Shown here: piece after piece, positions 1-6,114 of the stretch
Layout of the letters: every line of letters starts with the position of its first letter
Numbering within the stretch: position 1 is the first letter of the stretch
Assembly: GCA_028709105.1 (NCBI GenBank)
Contig: JAQVYD010000047.1
Coordinates: 1 to 9,291 of the forward strand
Length of the DNA: 9,291 bases
Source: Clostridia bacterium
GTDB lineage: Bacteria; Bacillota; Peptococcia; DRI-13; DTU073
Reading direction: 5' to 3'
The notes under the pieces: model-generated
What the model saw: only the letters and a program-made list of their open reading frames with translations
The model's database searches: none
What the model was told of the DNA's origin: nothing
Translations under genes and position numbers: made by a program

Positions 1-1553
1 GCAAAAATAGACTGCCAATTCTCTTTAGGAATCAAGACTCGTGCTGCTCCGGCTTGACGAGCCGCATTTATTTTGGCTACAATACCGCCTACCGGTTTAA
101 CATAACCCCTTACGGATAATTCACCGGTCATAGCGACCTGATTATCTATCGGGATCTTCTCGATTGCCGAATAAATAGCCGTAGCAATCGCTACACCCGC
201 TGAAGGTCCATCAGTGGGAATACCGCCCGGGAAATTGACATGAATATCAAAATTAAGACACTCTAAATTTTGCTTCTGCCTTAATACCGTTAAGACATTT
301 TCTACTGACCCTTTCGCCATACTCTTGCGTCTCATCGTCTGTCCGCCCAAACCATGCATTTCTTCTTCTTCGACAATCCCGGTAATAATAAGGCGACCTT
401 CGCCCTTTCCTGCAGGTAAAACGGAAACCTCTATCTCTAGTAACATGCCCATATTCACACCATATACGGCTAAACCATTAACTAAGCCTATCTGAGCCTC
501 AGACGGAATCTTTTTTTCAGGACGCGGGGTATAATGTCCGCTTTGCACAACCCATTCAATATCCGCAGGCATGATCCCTAAACTATTATTATTTAAAGCT
601 ATGCCTGCAGCAATTTGCATAATATTGACAGCTTCACGCCCATTAGTAGCATATTTTTGTAAAATTTCTAAGGCTTGTTCCCTTACAGGAATGCCTAATC
701 TACGCGCAGCATTTTTGCCAATACTCTTTATTTCACTAGGAGTCAAACTACGGAAATAGATCTCGACACAACGAGAACGAATCGCCGCAGGAATCTCCTG
801 AGGCAGACGGGTAGTAGCTCCGATTAAACGGAAATCGGCCGGTAAACCGTTTTGAAAAATATCATGAATATAACTGGGAATATTAGCATCCTCGGGAGAA
901 TAATAAACACTCTCCAGCATCACCTTACGGTCTTCCAGAACTTTTAATAATTTATTAATTTGCATAGAATGAAGTTCCCCAATTTCATCGATAAACAAGA
1001 TGCCCCCATGAGCTTTAGTGACAGCTCCGGGTTTAGGTTGAGGAATACCGGCCACCCCCATCGCTCCGGCTCCCTGATAAATAGGGTCATGGACAGAACC
1101 AATTAAAGGATCCGCAATCCCCCTTTCATCGAAACGTGAAGTAGCTCCATCTACCTCCGTAAATTTGGCCTCATTTTTAAAAGGGGAGAGCGGGTTTCTT
1201 TTGGCCTCCTCCAAAACCAAGCGCGCTGCCGCCGTTTTGCCTACACCGGGAGGCCCATAAATAATAATGTGCTGGGGGTTTGGTCCACAAAGTGCAGCAC
1301 GAAGAGCCTTAATCCCTTCTTCTTGTCCCACAATTTCTTGGAAATTTTGTGGTCTTGTCCGTTCGGAAAGAGGTTCACTAAGCTTTATTTGGCGCATCTT
1401 TTCTAGTTTTTCAATTTCCTTACGAGATTCACGTCCTACTGCTACTTTAGTACCTTGTTGTCCTTTAAGTAAATTTAAAAAATAAAACCCTACCACAATA
1501 ATAAAAAAGATTTGAATGAAACTCAAAAGATTACCCATACCCCAGGATTCCAT
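1..1553 (-). CDS. lonB: ATP-dependent protease LonB (sporulation-type Lon), C-terminus cut by window edge
   Basis: LonB is a membrane-anchored AAA+ serine protease that in Bacillus acts in the forespore. I read an open frame of 517 codons from ATG at 1553 to the window edge; Bacillus LonB is about 550 residues, so roughly 35 are missing. Visible parts in order: a hydrophobic N-terminal segment (about residues 8-25) that should anchor it in the membrane; Walker A GPPGVGKT with Lys106; Walker B GILFIDEIGEL with Asp189/Glu190; an IRSRCVEIYFR stretch; and a Lon protease domain. The catalytic dyad is Ser451 in DGPSAG and Lys494 in PVGGIVAK. Their spacing of 43 equals that of the Ser-Lys dyads in E. 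coli Lon (679/722) and archaeal Lon. GAAGG lies 8 bases before the start. It lacks the large N-terminal substrate domain of LonA, which supports LonB. It diverges from a spore-protein gene, and a forespore-type promoter match lies just upstream. Confidence 0.95.
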   Translation of the reverse strand, partial: MESWGMGNLLSFIQIFFIIVVGFYFLNLLKGQQGTKVAVGRESRKEIEKLEKMRQIKLSEPLSERTRPQNFQEIVGQEEGIKALRAALCGPNPQHIIIYGPPGVGKTAAARLVLEEAKRNPLSPFKNEAKFTEVDGATSRFDERGIADPLIGSVHDPIYQGAGAMGVAGIPQPKPGAVTKAHGGILFIDEIGELHSMQINKLLKVLEDRKVMLESVYYSPEDANIPSYIHDIFQNGLPADFRLIGATTRLPQEIPAAIRSRCVEIYFRSLTPSEIKSIGKNAARRLGIPVREQALEILQKYATNGREAVNIMQIAAGIALNNNSLGIMPADIEWVVQSGHYTPRPEKKIPSEAQIGLVNGLAVYGVNMGMLLEIEVSVLPAGKGEGRLIITGIVEEEEMHGLGGQTMRRKSMAKGSVENVLTVLRQKQNLECLNFDIHVNFPGGIPTDGPSAGVAIATAIYSAIEKIPIDNQVAMTGELSVRGYVKPVGGIVAKINAARQAGAARVLIPKENWQSIF

Positions 1554-1590
1554 TCTTTGCCTTCACCATCCCCACTCTTACTGTTAATAG

Positions 1591-1620
1591 TATCATGACC
1601 CGTTAAGATTCTTTTTATCC
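1591..1620 (-). promoter_or_regulatory. Candidate forespore (sigma-G/sigma-F) promoter for lonB
   Basis: On the minus strand GGATA (1620-1616) is followed after exactly 18 bases by CATGATA (1597-1591). The known Bacillus sigma-G consensus is gHATR, 18 bases, CATnhTA. The -10 box fits fully and the -35 box has one mismatch (G for H). The -10 box ends about 37 bases before the lonB ATG. In Bacillus subtilis lonB is transcribed by the forespore factor sigma-F, whose sites overlap those of sigma-G, so the biology fits. This is a motif match by eye only, and no good sigma-A promoter was seen in the same gap. Confidence 0.5.
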
Positions 1621-1634
1621 TTGTTGAGAAATTA

Positions 1635-1650
1635 CTATTTTTGAAAATAG
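1635..1650. promoter_or_regulatory. 16-bp palindrome in the lonB/SASP divergent gap
   Basis: CTATTTT at 1635-1641 and AAAATAG at 1644-1650 are perfect inverted repeats around a TG centre. The site lies between the divergent starts of lonB and the spore-protein gene, about 70 bases before the SASP start and upstream of the lonB promoter match. A dimeric regulator could bind here, but I cannot assign it to a known operator family, and short AT-rich palindromes also arise by chance. Confidence 0.3.
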
Positions 1651-1704
1651 AGGCAACATTAAAGTTATCTTTTAAGGACAAAATATAATGAGCCAAAAAT
1701 CAAC

Positions 1705-1712
1705 AGAGGGGG
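1705..1712 (+). promoter_or_regulatory. Ribosome binding site that sets the SASP start at 1721
   Basis: AGAGGGGG ends 8 bases before ATG 1721, a strong Shine-Dalgarno match. A weaker AAGGA (1674-1678) lies 9 bases before an in-frame ATG at 1688, so a form 11 residues longer cannot be ruled out. The family's usual N-terminus, M-x-(K/R)-R-R, agrees with 1721. Confidence 0.7.
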
Positions 1713-1720
1713 ATGACAAC

Positions 1721-1915
1721 ATGGCGAAACGGCGTAGGATCATGTCTGATGCTTTAAAGATGGAATGTGCCAAAGAACTAGGCTTTTTTGACCAAATCCA
1801 AAGAGATGGCGACTTCGGTAACGTTTCCTCCCGCCACTGTGGTTCCATGGTCAGAAAAGCGATTGAAATTGCTGAAAGAAGCGTTGCCGCGAACACGGGA
1901 CTCCCTCAAGGTTAA
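1721..1915 (+). CDS. Small acid-soluble spore protein, alpha/beta type (SspF-like)
   Basis: Alpha/beta SASPs coat spore DNA in the forespore, protect it from UV and heat, and are degraded at germination by the protease GPR. From ATG 1721 the product is 64 residues and very basic at the N-terminus (MAKRRRIMSDALK). AKELGFFD (17-24) matches the AK(D/E)LGFYD core of Bacillus SspF, and SSRHCGSMVRKAIEIAE (36-52) matches its ARDAGNMVKRAIEIAE helix. These are the two DNA-contacting helical regions of the family. Odd points: two cysteines (Cys16, Cys40), where these proteins normally have none, and Cys16 sits at the position corresponding to the GPR-cleavage region of classical SASPs. The gene stands alone, is the only plus-strand gene here, diverges from lonB and is followed by a hairpin. 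No convincing forespore promoter was found; the best -10 resemblance is CATTAAA at 1657, without a good -35. An alternative start at 1688 would give 75 residues. Confidence 0.9.
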   Translation: MAKRRRIMSDALKMECAKELGFFDQIQRDGDFGNVSSRHCGSMVRKAIEIAERSVAANTGLPQG

Positions 1916-1922
1916 GAAGCTC

Positions 1923-1958
1923 AATAGCCAGGCAGATTATCTGCCTGGCTATTTGTAT
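1923..1958 (+). terminator. Perfect 14-bp hairpin downstream of the SASP gene
   Basis: AATAGCCAGGCAGA (1923-1936) pairs without mismatch with TCTGCCTGGCTATT (1940-1953) across a 3-base loop, starting 7 bases after the SASP stop. The following tract (ATTTGTAT) is only moderately T-rich. This is probably the intrinsic terminator of the SASP transcript. It might also stop readthrough from clpX on the other strand, although that side has no T-run at all. Confidence 0.75.
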
Positions 1959-2034
1959 AGACTGTAGACTGCACACCTTGAACTTCAGGTTTTTGAGCAG
2001 TCTACCATATACAATGCTGAAAAATCAGTCTACA
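1958..2034. repeat. Inverted TAGACTG heptamer repeats
   Basis: TAGACTG occurs twice in tandem (1958-1964, 1965-1971), and its reverse complement CAGTCTA occurs at 1998-2004 and 2026-2032. The matches extend to 9 bp: GTAGACTGC (1964-1972) against GCAGTCTAC (1997-2005), and TGTAGACTG (1963-1971) against CAGTCTACA (2026-2034). The RNA could therefore fold into either of two alternative stems. The segment is noncoding and of unknown role. It may be a remnant of a dispersed repeat. Confidence 0.6.
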
Positions 2035-2046
2035 ATTCATGGAGCC

Positions 2047-2068
2047 GGAACGACGAGGGCGTCGTTCC
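2047..2068. repeat. Perfect 9-bp GC-rich hairpin in the clpX/SASP gap
   Basis: GGAACGACG (2047-2055) and CGTCGTTCC (2060-2068) pair perfectly around AGGG. There is no T-run on either side, so it does not look like an ordinary intrinsic terminator. Its GC content contrasts with the AT-rich surroundings, as in REP-like dispersed palindromes. On the minus strand it is the first strong hairpin after clpX and could protect that 3' end. Confidence 0.55.
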
Positions 2069-2118
2069 CTACGTGCTTTTCGAGAGTTATTTTCCCGTAT
2101 TTTATGTTTTCATCTTTT

Positions 2119-2151
2119 CATTATGCATTGTGCATTATGAATTATGAATTG
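2119..2151. repeat. AT-rich heptamer tandem array next to the clpX stop
   Basis: Four consecutive heptamers follow the pattern (C/A)ATT(A/G)TG: CATTATG, CATTGTG, CATTATG, AATTATG (2119-2146). A fifth, partial copy (AATTG) ends 4 bases from the clpX stop codon. This resembles short tandem heptanucleotide repeats that spread by slippage or as dispersed units. No function can be read from it. Confidence 0.6.
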
Positions 2152-2155
2152 CCTT

Positions 2156-3418
2156 TTACGCGCTTTCTTCTTTCTTCTTTTTGTGTTCGGTAGCCGTAAC
2201 TAAAAGCAACTCTTCTTTATTTTTCACAGCCTCTTTCGTAACAATACATTTATGAATTTCAGGTTGTGAAGGTATTTCATACATGACATTTTTCATTAAA
2301 TCTTCAACGATAGCTCTTAAACCACGCGCCCCCGTATTTCTCTTAATAGCCTCTTCCGCAATAGCCTCAAGGGCATCGGGTTTAAACTCTAAGGTAACAT
2401 TATCTAACTCTAGGAATTTCTGATATTGTTTAACTAACGCATTCTTAGGTGCAGTAAGAATAGTCATCAGGGCCTTTTCATCTAGCGCGTCTAAAGTAAC
2501 AATCACCGGCAAACGCCCTACAAATTCCGGAATCAAACCATATTTAAGCAAATCACCAGGCATGATTTGTTCCAGATATTCGCCTACGCGCAGATCATTT
2601 TTCTTGACAATATCAGCACCAAAACCCATTATTTTTTTCCCGATACGATTTTGAATAATTTTTTCAATACCTTGAAAGGCGCCGCCACAAATAAACAAAA
2701 TGTTCGAGGTATCTAACTGAATAAATTCCTGATGTGGATGCTTTCTCCCTCCTTGTGGAGGTACACTAGCCGTCGTTCCTTCCAAAATCTTTAATAAGGC
2801 TTGCTGAACGCCTTCGCCTGAAACATCACGTGTAATCGAAGGATTATCGGATTTCCGAGCAATCTTATCAATTTCGTCGATATAAATAATTCCTTTTTCT
2901 GCTTTCTCCACATCATAATCGGCAGCCTGAATAAGCTTAAGTAGAATGTTTTCCACATCTTCGCCTACATAACCGGCTTCCGTCAAAGAAGTAGCATCAG
3001 CAATGGCAAAAGGAACATTAAGGATACGGGCTAAGGTTTGCGCTAAAAGAGTTTTTCCACTTCCCGTAGGACCTAGCATCACAATATTACTTTTCTGCAG
3101 TTCAACCTCATCAATCTTCGAACCCAAATTAACACGTTTATAATGATTATAAACGGCAACAGCTAAAGTTTTCTTAGCATTTTCCTGACCAACAACATAC
3201 TGATCAAGAAAAGCCTTGATCTCCTTCGGTTTAGGAAGTTCTCCCAAGTCTAACTCTGTTTCCTCAGAAAGTTCTTCTTCGATTATTTCATTGCATAATT
3301 CAATACATTCATCGCAAATATAAACACCCGGACCTGCTACCAGTTTTTTAACCTGATCCTGTACTTTACCACAAAAAGAGCATTTAATTTGTCCTTTTTC
3401 GTCCCCAAATTTATACAT
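2156..3418 (-). CDS. clpX: ATP-dependent Clp protease ATP-binding subunit ClpX
   Basis: ClpX is the hexameric AAA+ unfoldase that recognises tagged proteins, unfolds them and feeds them into ClpP. The product is 420 residues, the family's usual length. In order: a four-cysteine zinc-binding domain (Cys13, 16, 35, 38); an acidic linker (about 47-60); Walker A GPTGSGKT (116-123); pore loop GYVG (149-152); Walker B IIYIDEID with Asp181/Glu182; the GLIPEFVGRLPV segment (294-305); sensor 2 GARGLR (363-368); and a lysine-rich tail. The ClpP-docking IGF loop reads MGF (264-266), a conservative change at the first position. GAGGTG lies just before the ATG. The start is 15 bases from the clpP stop, so the two are cotranscribed. 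The stop is followed by repeats rather than a clear terminator. Confidence 0.98.
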   Translation of the reverse strand: MYKFGDEKGQIKCSFCGKVQDQVKKLVAGPGVYICDECIELCNEIIEEELSEETELDLGELPKPKEIKAFLDQYVVGQENAKKTLAVAVYNHYKRVNLGSKIDEVELQKSNIVMLGPTGSGKTLLAQTLARILNVPFAIADATSLTEAGYVGEDVENILLKLIQAADYDVEKAEKGIIYIDEIDKIARKSDNPSITRDVSGEGVQQALLKILEGTTASVPPQGGRKHPHQEFIQLDTSNILFICGGAFQGIEKIIQNRIGKKIMGFGADIVKKNDLRVGEYLEQIMPGDLLKYGLIPEFVGRLPVIVTLDALDEKALMTILTAPKNALVKQYQKFLELDNVTLEFKPDALEAIAEEAIKRNTGARGLRAIVEDLMKNVMYEIPSQPEIHKCIVTKEAVKNKEELLLVTATEHKKKKEESA

Positions 3419-3433
3419 AATTTCACCTCTTAC

Positions 3434-4045
3434 CTACTTAGTTTTAGGATTCTGAGGTATCCTTAAAAGAAGGTCATCAATAAGTCCATAAGCCTTAGCA
3501 TCTTCAGCATCCATAAACCGATCCCGTTCTGTATCTTCCTTAATTCGTGCTAGGGGCTGACCAGTATTCGCTGCTAATATTTTATTCAATTTCTCCTTAA
3601 TGTGTATAATTCTTTTGGCATGAATTTCAATATCTGTAGCCTGCCCTGTTGCCCCGCCCGAAGGCTGGTGAATCATAATTTCGGCATTAGGAAGAGCAAA
3701 ACGTTTACCTTTAGTACCGGCGGCTAAAAGAAAAGCGCCCATTGATGCGGCCAACCCTACACAAATTGTAGAAACATCGGCTCTAATATACTGCATCGTA
3801 TCATAAATCGCCATGCCGGCAGTAATGGAGCCACCGGGACTGTTAATATATAAAGAAATATCTTTATCCGGATCTTCCGCATATAAAAAGAGCATTTGCG
3901 CAATAACTAGGTTGGCGACATAGTCATCGATGGCCGTGCCTAAAAAAATGATCCGATCCTTTAATAACCGAGAATAGATATCATAAGCTCTTTCGCCGCG
4001 GGTAGTTTGCTCAACCACCATCGGAATAAGTGTACTCATCTCCAT
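3434..4045 (-). CDS. clpP: ATP-dependent Clp protease proteolytic subunit ClpP
   Basis: ClpP forms the tetradecameric serine-protease chamber that works with ClpX and other Clp ATPases in the cytoplasm. The 203-residue product covers the whole family fold. Catalytic residues are Ser101 in GLAASMGA, His126 in MIHQPSGG and Asp175 in DTERDRF; the His-Asp distance of 49 equals that in E. coli ClpP. The segment INSPGGSITAGMAIYDTM is typical of the family. AGGAGGT lies 9 bases before ATG 4045. A second in-frame ATG two codons on (4039) would match the short N-terminus of Bacillus ClpP but has poorer spacing. The gene sits between tig (34-base gap) and clpX (15 bases) in one apparent operon. No CtsR direct-repeat operator was seen. 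Confidence 0.98.
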   Translation of the reverse strand: MEMSTLIPMVVEQTTRGERAYDIYSRLLKDRIIFLGTAIDDYVANLVIAQMLFLYAEDPDKDISLYINSPGGSITAGMAIYDTMQYIRADVSTICVGLAASMGAFLLAAGTKGKRFALPNAEIMIHQPSGGATGQATDIEIHAKRIIHIKEKLNKILAANTGQPLARIKEDTERDRFMDAEDAKAYGLIDDLLLRIPQNPKTK

Positions 4046-4079
4046 AAACCATTTACCTCCTATTAAGTAGAACCAAATT

Positions 4080-5375
4080 TTATTTTACCTTGGCCTGCTC
4101 AATAATAAAATCTACAGTTTTGTCTAACATTATACCAAATTCAATTGAGGGAATCCGTCCCTCTTTTTCCAAAACTTCACGTACTTTCTCAGGTTCTTGC
4201 TGATATACTTCCGCAGCCTTCTTGATTTCTTGTTCAATTTCTTGCGCAGTAGCCTGAATGTTTTCCTCTTTGGCAATTTTCTCCAAGACAAGATCAGCCT
4301 TTACCAAAGCTTCCGCTTCAGGACGATATGTCTTCTTAAGCTCCTCAAGATTATTCTTCGTTACATCTAAATATTTTTCAAAAGGGATTCCCTGCTGACT
4401 TAAGCGAAAAGCAAAATCATTAATCATCTGATTACTACGATTTTCAATCATTGATTCGGGAATTTCCACCTCAGCATTTTCGGCTACTTTTTTAACAACA
4501 GTTGTTCTTAACTCATACTCTGCTTTCTTTGCGGCTTTCTCTTTTAATTTATTCGCCGTATCTTGCCTCAATTCCTGCAATGTCGCGAATTCCGAAACAT
4601 CTTTCGCAAATTCATCATCCAAAGGCACCAGTTCTTTACGTTTGATTTCCTTAACCGTCACCGTAAACACTGCCTCTTGACCTGCCAAACTTTCTGTCTG
4701 ATATTCGGCAGGGAAAGTAACCACGACATCCTTTGTTTCACCAGTTTTGACGCCGATTAACTGTTCTTCAAAACCGGCGATAAAAGTATGTGACCCTAAT
4801 TCCAAAGGATAATTTTCTCCGGTACCCCCTTCAAAAGGCTCTCCCGCTACTTTCCCCACAAAATCTATCGTGAGGAGATCGCCCTCGCCGGCAGCCTCAT
4901 CCTCTACCACAATAAGCTTGGCATGTCTTTGTCTCATTTTCTCAATTTCAGCATCAAGCTCTTCTTCTTTAACCTCCGCAGACAATTTTTCCACTGCCAA
5001 TTCTTTATACTGGCCTAACTTTACTTCCGGCTTAATCTCAAAAGAAGCTTTAAAAATAAAAGGCTCCCCTTTATCCATCTGTACCATCTCATATTCAGGA
5101 TCACTTACCGCGGTATATTGATCTTTCACTTCTTCTAAAGCCTGTTGATAAGCTTGGGGAACTGCATCCTGCAGAGCCTCTTCCATGAGAATTTCCCGTC
5201 CATACATCTTTTCGAGAATAAAACGCGAGGCTTTACCTTTTCTAAAACCAGGAATATTAATCTTTTTAACAACAATTTTATAAGCCCTTTCTAAAGATTC
5301 CTCAAATTTTTCTTCCGGAACTTCAATCGTTAACTCAACCTTGTTTTTGTTTAATTCTTTTGCGGTAACCTTCAT
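4080..5375 (-). CDS. tig: Trigger factor (ribosome-associated chaperone and peptidyl-prolyl isomerase)
   Basis: Trigger factor binds the ribosome at the peptide exit and shields nascent chains. The product is 431 residues, normal for the family. The N-terminal ribosome-binding domain carries the signature loop GFRKGK (43-48), here followed by ASR instead of the common VPR. The middle FKBP-type isomerase domain spans about 160-245 (GDLLTIDFVGKV, then LELGSHTFIAGFEEQLIG). The rest is the helical, charge-rich C-terminal chaperone domain. AGGAGGAG lies 7 bases before the ATG. It is the first gene of tig-clpP-clpX, a classic bacterial order linking folding of new chains to degradation. The promoter region is just upstream, after the terminator of the tRNA cluster. 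Confidence 0.98.
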   Translation of the reverse strand: MKVTAKELNKNKVELTIEVPEEKFEESLERAYKIVVKKINIPGFRKGKASRFILEKMYGREILMEEALQDAVPQAYQQALEEVKDQYTAVSDPEYEMVQMDKGEPFIFKASFEIKPEVKLGQYKELAVEKLSAEVKEEELDAEIEKMRQRHAKLIVVEDEAAGEGDLLTIDFVGKVAGEPFEGGTGENYPLELGSHTFIAGFEEQLIGVKTGETKDVVVTFPAEYQTESLAGQEAVFTVTVKEIKRKELVPLDDEFAKDVSEFATLQELRQDTANKLKEKAAKKAEYELRTTVVKKVAENAEVEIPESMIENRSNQMINDFAFRLSQQGIPFEKYLDVTKNNLEELKKTYRPEAEALVKADLVLEKIAKEENIQATAQEIEQEIKKAAEVYQQEPEKVREVLEKEGRIPSIEFGIMLDKTVDFIIEQAKVK

Positions 5376-5444
5376 GAAAATTCTCCTCCTATACCATATT
5401 AAACATCTCGAAAAAGGTTAATCTCACTTCGCCCACTTCTCTAT

Positions 5445-5479
5445 ATTATAACATTATAACCATAAATATCATCTTACAA
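5445..5479 (-). promoter_or_regulatory. Candidate sigma-A promoter region of tig-clpP-clpX
   Basis: On the minus strand two perfect TATAAT boxes lie 8 bases apart (5458-5453 and 5450-5445). TTGTAA (5479-5474) is the best -35 box, 15 bases before the first -10, which is short. The doubled -10 leaves the true start uncertain, or allows two. The region lies after the tRNA terminator and about 70 bases before the tig ATG. Confidence 0.55.
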
Positions 5480-5510
5480 TATTTTTCAGAAAATATCCAG
5501 AGCTACCTTC

Positions 5511-5536
5511 TAAAAAAGGAGCCTTCTTTTGCTCCT
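5511..5536 (-). terminator. Intrinsic terminator of the tRNA cluster
   Basis: On the minus strand AGGAGC (5536-5531), an 8-base loop and GCTCCT (5522-5517) form a stem followed by a run of T (5517-5512), starting about 10 bases after the CCA end of tRNA-Gly. It separates the tRNA transcript from the tig operon. Confidence 0.85.
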
Positions 5537-5545
5537 GTTTTAAGC

Positions 5546-5620
5546 TGGAGCGGAAGACGAGATTCGAACTCGCGACCCTCGCCTTGGCAAGGCGATGCTC
5601 TACCACTGAGCCACTTCCGC
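5546..5620 (-). tRNA. tRNA-Gly (GCC)
   Basis: The 75-base cloverleaf has acceptor GCGGAAG/CTTCCGC, loop TTGCCAA giving anticodon GCC, T loop TTCGAAT, and encoded TCCA at the 3' end. It is the last gene of the seven-tRNA cluster, directly before the terminator. Confidence 0.97.
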
Positions 5621-5641
5621 TTATCAATAAAATAGAATTTT

Positions 5642-5724
<83 letters not shown>

Positions 5725-5744
5725 ATTAATGGTCATAGCAAAAA

Positions 5745-5820
5745 TGGTGGGCCATCAGGGATTCGAACCCTGGACACCCTGATTAAGAGTCAGGTGCTCT
5801 GCCAGCTGAGCTAATGGCCC
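5745..5820 (-). tRNA. tRNA-Lys (CUU)
   Basis: The 76-base cloverleaf has acceptor GGGCCAT/ATGGCCC, anticodon stem CCTGA/TCAGG around CTCTTAA (anticodon CTT), T loop TTCGAAT and encoded ACCA. It is a close paralogue of the tRNA-Lys just upstream; differences in the stems are compensated. Confidence 0.96.
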
Positions 5821-5827
5821 AAATTTA

Positions 5828-5858
5828 ATTATAATAAAAGTAATTATCTAATTATCAA
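5828..5858 (-). promoter_or_regulatory. Possible internal promoter between the two tRNA-Lys genes
   Basis: The AT-rich spacer holds TTGATA (5858-5853; 5 of 6 to TTGACA), then TATTAT (5836-5831) after 16 bases, or TATAAT (5833-5828) after 19. A start a few bases on would fall right at the tRNA-Lys(CUU) 5' end. It may serve the last three tRNAs. AT-rich spacers give such matches easily, hence the low confidence. Confidence 0.35.
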
Positions 5859-5859
5859 A

Positions 5860-5935
5860 TGGTGAGCCATCCGCGACTCGAACGCGGGACACCCTGATTA
5901 AAAGTCAGGTGCTCTGCCGACTGAGCTAATGGCTC
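5860..5935 (-). tRNA. tRNA-Lys (UUU)
   Basis: The 76-base cloverleaf has acceptor GAGCCAT/ATGGCTC, anticodon loop CTTTTAA (anticodon TTT), T loop TTCGAGT and encoded ACCA. This is the main lysine tRNA, reading AAA and AAG. Confidence 0.96.
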
Positions 5936-5944
5936 TAATAAAAT

Positions 5945-6019
5945 TGGCTAGGGCGGTAGGATTCGAACCTACGCATGACGGAGTCAGAGTCCGTTGCCTT
6001 ACCGCTTGGCGACGCCCCA
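5945..6019 (-). tRNA. tRNA-Gln (CUG)
   Basis: The 75-base cloverleaf has acceptor TGGGGCG/CGCCCTA with the U1-A72 pair typical of tRNA-Gln and discriminator G. The anticodon stem ACGGA/TCCGT encloses CTCTGAC (anticodon CTG), and CCA is encoded. It reads CAG; a UUG isoacceptor for CAA must lie elsewhere. Confidence 0.95.
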
Positions 6020-6037
6020 GCAATAAATGGAATCTTT

Positions 6038-6114
6038 TGGGGTGGCTGATGGGACTTGAACCCACGAGTGCCGGAGCCACAATCCGGTGCGTTAACCGCT
6101 TCGCCACAACCACC
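6038..6114 (-). tRNA. tRNA-His (GUG)
   Basis: Acceptor GTGGTTG/CAGCCAC has the extra G at position -1 (6114) facing discriminator C73, the identity element of tRNA-His. The anticodon stem CCGGA/TCCGG encloses TTGTGGC (anticodon GTG), and CCA is encoded. Length is 77 bases with G-1 and CCA. Confidence 0.97.

Noticed and set aside
571..1485. Plus-strand frames inside lonB
   Set aside because: The minus-strand lonB frame is open throughout and carries all AAA+ and Lon protease motifs; the plus frames are shadows.
1672..1896. Minus-strand frame of 74 codons opposite the SASP gene
   Set aside because: It is the shadow of a recognisable SASP on the plus strand and has no family features of its own.
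1923..2151. CRISPR array in the clpX/SASP gap
   Set aside because: The repeats are heptamers and unequal hairpins, without equal-length repeats separated by unique spacers.
1978..2193. Plus-strand frame of 71 codons across the repeats and the clpX end
   Set aside because: It runs through hairpins and the heptamer array into the clpX 3' end, shows no family features, and its composition follows the repeats.
5376..5460. CtsR or CIRCE operators before tig, and CtsR sites before clpP
   Set aside because: I looked for CtsR heptad direct repeats and for the long CIRCE inverted repeat and saw neither.
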